Below, piece by piece: positions 28,280-32,742 of a DNA stretch of 32,742 nucleotides. Position 1 is the stretch's first letter, and the number at the start of each line of letters is the position of its first letter. This DNA is from Bacillota bacterium (GTDB lineage: Bacteria > Bacillota > Sulfobacillia > JAJYWN01 > JAJZPE01): NCBI GenBank assembly GCA_021787335.1, contig JAJYMC010000023.1:1-32742 (forward strand), given 5' to 3'. The notes below the pieces were generated by a model. The model saw only the letters and a program-made list of their open reading frames with translations. It was not told the DNA's origin and did no database searches. A program made the position numbers and the translations under genes.

Positions 28280-29848
28280 TTACTCCCACTCGACGGTCGC
28301 CGGCGGCTTCGTCGTGACGTCGTAGACCAGGCGGTTGACCCCCTTGACCTCGTTGACGATGCGGCTCGAGATGCGTTCGATGAGTTCGTAGGGCAGCCGG
28401 GCCCAGTCGACGGTCATGAAGTCCTGCCCGGTGACGGCCCTGAGGACGACGGTGTGGCCGTAGGTCCGCTCGTCGCCCATCACGCCCACACTACGCACCG
28501 GGAGCAGGACCACGAAGGCCTGCAGGAGCCGGTCGTACCAGCCGGCCTTCCTGATCTCCTCGATGGCGATGGCCTCGGCCTGGCGGAGGGTGTCCAGCCG
28601 CTCGCGGGTGATCTCGCCGAGGACCCGCACGGCCAGCCCCGGGCCGGGGAACGGGTGGCGCCAGACCAGTTCCGGCGGTAGGCCGAGCTCGATCCCCACC
28701 TGTCGGACCTCGTCCTTGAACAGCTGTCGCAGGGGCTCGATGAGCTTGAACCGCATGTCGGCCGGGAGCCCGCCGACGTTATGGTGGCTCTTGATGACCG
28801 AGGCCGGCCCGCCGCCGGGCGCGCCGCCCGACTCGATGACGTCCGGGTAGATGGTTCCCTGGGCGAGAAAGTCGATCCGGCCGGAGAGCTTGGCCGCCTC
28901 CTCTTCGAAGACACGGATGAACTCCGTCCCGATGATCTTTCGCTTTTGTTCGGGGTCGGTCACCCCGGCGAGGCGACCGAGGAAACGGTCCGCCGCGTCG
29001 ACGTGGATGAGGCGCATCCCGAAGTGGCCGCCGAAGGTGGCCACGACCTGCTTCGCCTCACCCTGGCGGAGGAGCCCGTTGTCCACGAAGAGGCAGGTCA
29101 GGCGGTCGCCGATGGCCCGCTGGACCAGGGCGGCGGTGACCGACGAGTCGACCCCGCCGGACAGGGCGCACAGGACCTGCCCGTCACCGACGGCCGCCCG
29201 GATGCGGCCGACAGCCTCGTCGACGAACGAGCCCGCGCTCCAGTCACCCTTGCAGCCGGCCACGCCGAAGAGGAAGCCCTTGAGGATGTCGAGGCCCTTC
29301 GGCGTGTGGACGACCTCGGGGTGGAACTGCACGCCATAGAGGCGCCGGTCCGGCGCAGATCGGGCCGCCACCGCCGTGTGGTCCGTCCGCCCGATGACCG
29401 AAAAGCCCGGCGGCGGCTGCTGGACCAGGACGCCGTGGCTCATCCAGGCGTCGATGACGGGATCGAAGTCCCGGAAGATGGCGGCCTTCGTATCCACCTT
29501 CACCTTGACCGGACCGTACTCGCGGATCTCGGCCCTGGTCACATCGCCGCCCATCAGGAAGGCCATCAGCTGCATACCGTAGCAGATGCCGAAGACGGGG
29601 ACGCCGCTCTCGAAAAGGGCCGGGTCGTACCGCGGGGCGCCGTCCTCGAAGACGCTGGCCGGCCCGCCGGACAGGATGACCGCCTTGGGCTTCATCGCCA
29701 GGAGCTTGTCCAGGGGCGTCGAGGCCGAGACGACCTCGCTGTAGACCCCGCACTCGCGGATCCGCCTGGCGATGAGCTGATTGTACTGGGCGCCGAAGTC
29801 GATGACGGCCACGGTCTCGCGGGGCCCATGGGGCTCTCTGGTGGTCAC
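28280..29848 (-). CDS. guaA: GMP synthase (glutamine-hydrolysing)
   Basis: Aminates XMP to GMP with glutamine and ATP. It has 522 residues from GTG 29848, with GAGAGG 9 bases upstream; the frame stays open to 29911 without a site. The glutamine amidotransferase domain shows [30 protein letters not shown] (C89) and [12 protein letters not shown] (H176, E178). The ATP-pyrophosphatase domain shows [19 protein letters not shown] (SGGVDSS 230-236). The C-terminal dimerisation domain shows [19 protein letters not shown]-type residues ([17 protein letters not shown]) and ends in [13 protein letters not shown]. It lies upstream of the pur promoter and downstream of hpt. Confidence 0.97.
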   Translation of the reverse strand: MTTREPHGPRETVAVIDFGAQYNQLIARRIRECGVYSEVVSASTPLDKLLAMKPKAVILSGGPASVFEDGAPRYDPALFESGVPVFGICYGMQLMAFLMGGDVTRAEIREYGPVKVKVDTKAAIFRDFDPVIDAWMSHGVLVQQPPPGFSVIGRTDHTAVAARSAPDRRLYGVQFHPEVVHTPKGLDILKGFLFGVAGCKGDWSAGSFVDEAVGRIRAAVGDGQVLCALSGGVDSSVTAALVQRAIGDRLTCLFVDNGLLRQGEAKQVVATFGGHFGMRLIHVDAADRFLGRLAGVTDPEQKRKIIGTEFIRVFEEEAAKLSGRIDFLAQGTIYPDVIESGGAPGGGPASVIKSHHNVGGLPADMRFKLIEPLRQLFKDEVRQVGIELGLPPELVWRHPFPGPGLAVRVLGEITRERLDTLRQAEAIAIEEIRKAGWYDRLLQAFVVLLPVRSVGVMGDERTYGHTVVLRAVTGQDFMTVDWARLPYELIERISSRIVNEVKGVNRLVYDVTTKPPATVEWE

Positions 29849-29875
29849 AGTGAGGGACCTCTCTCGTCTAAGATT

Positions 29876-29903
29876 AGCGGCCGGGCGAAAAGGCCCGACC
29901 GCT
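29876..29903 (-). terminator. Terminator-like hairpin between hpt and guaA
   Basis: AGCGGTCGGGC and GCCCGGCCGCT on the minus strand form an 11-bp stem with one G-U pair and a 6-base loop, 4 bases after the hpt stop. The following bases (AATCTTAG) are not a good T-tract, so it may only attenuate transcription into guaA. Confidence 0.4.
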
Positions 29904-29907
29904 GAAA

Positions 29908-30468
29908 TCAATTGCCGTTATTCTCGCCCGAATAGACCTCGGGCTTGAGGACGCCGATGAGCGGGAGGTTGCGGTACAGCTCGCGGTAGTCGAGGCCGTA
30001 GCCGACGACGAATTCGTTAGGGATGGAGAAGCCGCGGTAGTCCGGCTCGACCGGGACCTGGCGCCGTTCCTTCTTGTCCAGCAGGGTGCAGATCTTCAGG
30101 CTTCGCGGGTTTCGGGCCTTGAAGTTCTCCTGCAGGTAGTTCAGGGTCAGGCCGGTGTCGACGATGTCCTCGACGATGATGACGTCACGGCCCTCCACCG
30201 GCTGGTCGATGTCCTTGATGATGCGGACCACGCCTGACGACTTGGTGGCCGCCCCGTATGACGACACGGCCATGAAGTCGAAGCTGGCCGGGAGTTCGAT
30301 GTTTCGGGCCAGGTCGGCCAGGAAGATGGCTGCCCCCTTCAGGATGCCGACCATGAAGAGGTTCCGGTCCTGATAGTCACGGGTGATCTGGCGGCCCAGC
30401 TCCTTGACCCGTTCCTGAATCCGCGCCTCGGGAATGAGGATTTCCTTCAGGTCCTTGTCCAAGGCCAA
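29908..30468 (-). CDS. hpt: Hypoxanthine(-guanine) phosphoribosyltransferase
   Basis: Purine salvage enzyme joining hypoxanthine or guanine to PRPP. It has 186 residues from TTG 30468, with GGAGG 9 bases upstream; TTG 30462 is also possible. Features are [49 protein letters not shown], the PRPP loop [14 protein letters not shown] (97-110), [11 protein letters not shown] and [19 protein letters not shown]. Normal length. It sits between the molybdenum-cofactor genes and guaA, so it feeds the same GMP pool. Confidence 0.94.
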   Translation of the reverse strand: MALDKDLKEILIPEARIQERVKELGRQITRDYQDRNLFMVGILKGAAIFLADLARNIELPASFDFMAVSSYGAATKSSGVVRIIKDIDQPVEGRDVIIVEDIVDTGLTLNYLQENFKARNPRSLKICTLLDKKERRQVPVEPDYRGFSIPNEFVVGYGLDYRELYRNLPLIGVLKPEVYSGENNGN

Positions 30469-30542
30469 CGCGACATTCCTCCACGTGTGGACTGCTATCG
30501 GGAATTGGTAGAGGGTTCGCGTCCCAGCCTGGGTTCTCCTGC

Positions 30543-31658
30543 CTACTTCCCCTCCGGCCGGGCGCACTCCCCGCCCTCCCCGCGAAGCAGGTCCAGGGCG
30601 TGCCCCAGGACTGGGAGGACGACCTCCAGGCACTCGCGGACGGCCCGGGGGCTGCCGGGCAGATTGATGATGAGGGAGCGGCCACGGGTGCCGGCGACGG
30701 CCCGCGAGAGCATCGCCCGGGGCGTCTTCCTCAGGCTCTCCTGGCGGATGGCCTCGGCGATGCCGGGGATCTGGCGGTCGATGACGGCCAGGGTCGCCTC
30801 GGGGGTGTGGTCGCGCGGGGCCAGACCGGTCCCGCCCGTGGTCAGGATGAGGTCCAGGCCCTGCTGGTCGGCCATGACGATGAGCCGTTCCTTGATCAGC
30901 CACTCGTCGTCGGGGATGACCTCGTAGGCCCTTACCTTGCCGCCGGCGGCCTCGACGATCTCGGTGATGACCTGGCCGCTGCGGTCCTCCCGCTCACCGC
31001 GCGAACCCTTGTCGCTGGCGGTGATGATGCCGGCGGTGAACGGGTGGGGGACGACGGCGTCCTCGGAGGCGGCTACCGACTGCGGCCCCGCGGCGGCGGA
31101 CTCCTTGGCCGCGATCTGGTGGGCGCCCGCGCCGGCCCCGGACGATTCGGCCGACTGGCTCAGGACTTTCAGGCGGTCGCCGACCTTGATCGGACCGCCC
31201 CTGAGGACACGGACGAAGATCCCCTCGCGGGGCATCACGCAGTCACCCGCCTGCTCGTAGATGGCGCAGTGGGTGTGGCACTCCTTGCCGATCTGGGTCA
31301 CCTCGAGGAGCGGCCCGCCCGCGGCGCCGTCCTCGCCCGCCGCTCCGTCGCCCGCCGCCCCGTCACCGACGACCACCCGCGTCCCGATGGGCAGGGCCGG
31401 CAGGTCGATGCCGACGACGGTCAGGTTCTCGGCGAACGCGCCCGGCCCGACGTTCAGGCCGGCGGCCCGCATCTTCTCGACGCTCTCCAGGGCCAGCAGG
31501 CTCACCTGGCGGTGCCACGGCCCGGCGTGGGCGTCGCCCTCCAGGCCGTGCTCCTCGACTAGCCTGCCCAGCCCGATGTTCTTCTTCCGCATGCCCTTCT
31601 TCTCGCTGATGCAGACGGCCACCACGTGGCCTACCGCGGTCAAGCCCTCGACGACCAT
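30543..31658 (-). CDS. Fused MOSC-domain and MogA/MoaB-type molybdenum cofactor protein
   Basis: A 371-residue two-domain protein from ATG 31658, preceded by GGGAGGGGG. Residues ~8-165 are a MOSC domain (molybdenum cofactor sulfurase C-terminal type): [35 protein letters not shown] and [25 protein letters not shown] with a Cys-rich stretch, interrupted by a Gly/Ala/Asp insert (98-115). A Ser/Ala-rich linker (~166-205) leads to a MogA/MoaB domain (206-358): [40 protein letters not shown] and [18 protein letters not shown]. MogA/MoaB adenylates molybdopterin before molybdate insertion; the MOSC part may bind or move a sulfur or metal-cofactor intermediate. The start overlaps the moaC end by 19 bases, so the two are made together. 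Confidence 0.9.
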   Translation of the reverse strand: MVVEGLTAVGHVVAVCISEKKGMRKKNIGLGRLVEEHGLEGDAHAGPWHRQVSLLALESVEKMRAAGLNVGPGAFAENLTVVGIDLPALPIGTRVVVGDGAAGDGAAGEDGAAGGPLLEVTQIGKECHTHCAIYEQAGDCVMPREGIFVRVLRGGPIKVGDRLKVLSQSAESSGAGAGAHQIAAKESAAAGPQSVAASEDAVVPHPFTAGIITASDKGSRGEREDRSGQVITEIVEAAGGKVRAYEVIPDDEWLIKERLIVMADQQGLDLILTTGGTGLAPRDHTPEATLAVIDRQIPGIAEAIRQESLRKTPRAMLSRAVAGTRGRSLIINLPGSPRAVRECLEVVLPVLGHALDLLRGEGGECARPEGK

Positions 31659-32275
31659 TCCTCTTCCCCCTCCCGGCGCCATTCGCCGCTCTTCCCCCCG
31701 GACTTCTCGACCAGCCGGACCGGGCCGATGACCATCCCCCGGTCGATGGCCTTGCACATGTCATAGACGGTGAGCGCCCCGACGCTGACCGCGGTCAGGG
31801 CCTCCATCTCGGCGCCGGTGCGGCCGGTGGTCCGCACGGCGGCTTCGATGAGGACGCGGCCGCCGGGGCCGCCGTCGTTCGCGACCGCCTCCAGGCGCAC
31901 GTCCACGCCGGTCAACTCGATGCTATGGCACAGCGGGATCAGGTCCGGCATCCGCTTGGCCCCCATGATCGCCGCCAGCTGGGCCACGGCCAGGACGTCG
32001 CCCTTCTTGCCGGTCCCCTGCCTGATGGCCGCCAGGGCCTCCGGGCCCACCCGGACCTCGCCGCGGGCCACCGCCCGGCGCTGGGTCACCGCCTTTGCCC
32101 CGACGTCGACCATCCGCGCCCGGCCGGCCGGGTCGAAGTGGGTCAGCCCGTCCTTCCTTGCGGCGGCCTTCCTTGCGGCGGCCTTCCTTGTGGCGGTCTT
32201 CCTTGTGGCGGTCTTCCTTGTGGCGGTCTTCCTTGTGGCGGTCTTCCTTGTTCTGGCTGTCCTTGTTCCGACCAT
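31640..32275 (-). CDS. moaC: Cyclic pyranopterin monophosphate synthase with repeat-built basic N-terminus
   Basis: Works with MoaA in the first step of molybdenum cofactor synthesis. The MoaC core begins at about residue 43: [43 protein letters not shown] (H117), [20 protein letters not shown] and [12 protein letters not shown] (D172 and K175, matching the E. coli catalytic Asp/Lys). Known MoaC proteins are about 160 residues; this one has 211 from ATG 32275. The first ~42 residues are Lys/Arg/Thr/Ala pentapeptide repeats (RKTAT, then RKAAA). No ATG, GTG or TTG occurs between the repeats and the core, so the tail seems to be translated. The ribosome site (GGGTGG) is weak. A frame extending to 32689 crosses the tnpB-like gene and is rejected. 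Confidence 0.9.
   Translation of the reverse strand: MVGTRTARTRKTATRKTATRKTATRKTATRKAAARKAAARKDGLTHFDPAGRARMVDVGAKAVTQRRAVARGEVRVGPEALAAIRQGTGKKGDVLAVAQLAAIMGAKRMPDLIPLCHSIELTGVDVRLEAVANDGGPGGRVLIEAAVRTTGRTGAEMEALTAVSVGALTVYDMCKAIDRGMVIGPVRLVEKSGGKSGEWRREGEEEWSSRA
32159..32248. repeat. Six 15-base tandem repeats inside moaC
   Basis: Two copies of TGCGGCGGCCTTCCT (32159-32188) are followed by four copies of TGTGGCGGTCTTCCT (32189-32248), head to tail and perfect within each type. On the minus strand they encode RKAAA x2 and RKTAT x4. The unit length keeps frame, so copy-number change would lengthen or shorten the tail without breaking moaC. Confidence 0.95.
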
Positions 32276-32383
32276 GCTTGCCACCCGCTTACACCAAGAA
32301 TCCGCCGCCCGGAAGCCCTTGGAATTCATTCCGGGGAGGAAGGGCAGCGTTTCTTTTTTCCAGTTTTGTGGTATAATGGATCC
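32276..32383. other. Spacer between divergent moaC and tnpB-like gene
   Basis: Short region that must hold promoters for both genes. It is locally AT-rich (TTTCTTTTTTC at 32350-32360). A near-palindrome GGAATTCATTCC lies at 32324-32335. No clear moaC promoter was resolved. It should include the left end of the element that carries the tnpB-like gene, but I cannot define that end. Confidence 0.3.
32369..32377 (+). promoter_or_regulatory. Extended -10 promoter of the tnpB-like gene, possibly leaderless
   Basis: TGGTATAAT is a perfect extended -10. The ATG of the tnpB-like gene is at 32384, just 7 bases after the -10, so transcription would begin at or next to the A of ATG. There is no Shine-Dalgarno in the gap. 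Confidence 0.6.
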
Positions 32384-32742
32384 ATGAAGCGAACAAACGT
32401 TCTCCTCCTTCTGCCGACAAGAACTCAGACCGTAATCCTCGCCACCGTGGCTGACCGCGCCGCCGCCCTTTGGAACAGCGCCAACTACCGCTGCCGGCAG
32501 GCGTTCGTCATGGGTGGGCACGTCCCCGGCTATGAAGCCCTGTGCCGCGAGTTCGTCTCGCACTCGGCGTACAGAGCGCTGCCGTCGGACGTGGCCCAGG
32601 AGACGCTCAAGAAGGTGGCCGCCGCGTGGCGGTCGTTCTTCGCCCTTCGCCGTGCCTTTGGCCAGGGGAAACTGGAGCGCAAGCCTCACCCGCCCCGCTA
32701 CTGGAAGGACCGGAAGACCGGCCAGCGTCTTTCCCGCGGCGT
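32384..32742 (+). CDS. tnpB: TnpB-like (IS200/IS605 OrfB) protein, N-terminal part only
   Basis: The frame runs open from the ATG at 32384 to the window end (119 complete codons). The N-terminus resembles TnpB/OrfB, the RNA-guided nuclease of IS200/IS605 elements: a short beta-strand start ([11 protein letters not shown]), [17 protein letters not shown], a GYEALCREF segment, [31 protein letters not shown] and [14 protein letters not shown], the usual order before the RuvC domain. The RuvC motifs and zinc ribbon lie beyond the window, so activity and intactness cannot be judged. No tnpA (Y1 transposase) is seen on the visible side. Confidence 0.75.
   Translation, partial: MKRTNVLLLLPTRTQTVILATVADRAAALWNSANYRCRQAFVMGGHVPGYEALCREFVSHSAYRALPSDVAQETLKKVAAAWRSFFALRRAFGQGKLERKPHPPRYWKDRKTGQRLSRG

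Noticed and set aside
32159-32248. CRISPR array
   Set aside because: The repeats are 15 bases, directly adjacent and in frame with moaC, with no spacers.
32276-32689. Extension of MoaC to a 349-residue protein
   Set aside because: It would run antisense through the tnpB-like gene and past its promoter, and has no MoaC-like sequence or ribosome site.

Overview
The window is chromosomal DNA from a high-GC bacterium (about two thirds G+C by eye) that looks like a Gram-positive of the Firmicutes/Bacillota type. The grounds are a PurS-PurQ-PurL split FGAM synthetase, a Bacillus-style PurF with a propeptide and four cluster-type cysteines, a PcrA helicase, a QueT-type transporter, a PurBox-like operator, a cyclic-di-GMP-I riboswitch, strong Shine-Dalgarno sequences and frequent GTG/TTG starts. 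The genus cannot be named from this sequence. Nearly all genes are on the minus strand.

Layout from left to right. (1) 1-5431: a PcrA/UvrD helicase cut by the window edge; a large orphan membrane histidine kinase with a degenerate HD-GYP-like domain; a 26-residue hydrophobic micropeptide gene; and upstream of both (minus strand) a cyclic-di-GMP-I riboswitch followed by an intrinsic terminator. (2) 5432-8217: an overlapping tldD-tldE (pmbA) pair. (3) 8586-9854: an acyl-CoA dehydrogenase on the plus strand. (4) About 9870-11500: a lower-GC patch with a PQQ-repeat-like lipoprotein. (5) 11655-13937: lgt, a GNAT acetyltransferase and a RibD-C/DHFR-like reductase, each bordered by recognisable promoters or terminators. 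(6) 14021-29848, read right to left: guaA, then a promoter with PurBox-like operator, an NCS2 purine permease, purE-B-C-S-Q-L-F-M-N-H-D and queT. (7) 29908-32275: hpt and molybdenum-cofactor genes (moaC and a MOSC-MogA fusion). (8) 32384-end: the start of a TnpB-like (IS200/IS605 OrfB) gene on the plus strand.

The purine block carries all steps after phosphoribosylamine formation by PurF to IMP, with IMP formation by PurH; purK and a second GAR transformylase are not seen. GuaA and Hpt add GMP synthesis and salvage, and the permease brings in bases. Genes from purS to purH are coupled by start/stop overlaps or very short gaps. QueT at the end links the operon to queuosine-precursor uptake.

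The most interesting items are the riboswitch, micropeptide and HD/histidine-kinase arrangement, the PurBox-like operator with a long structured leader, and a recurring pattern in which conserved enzymes (PurS, PurE, MoaC, the MOSC-MogA fusion, the kinase) carry low-complexity tails or inserts, in two cases built directly from short tandem DNA repeats.
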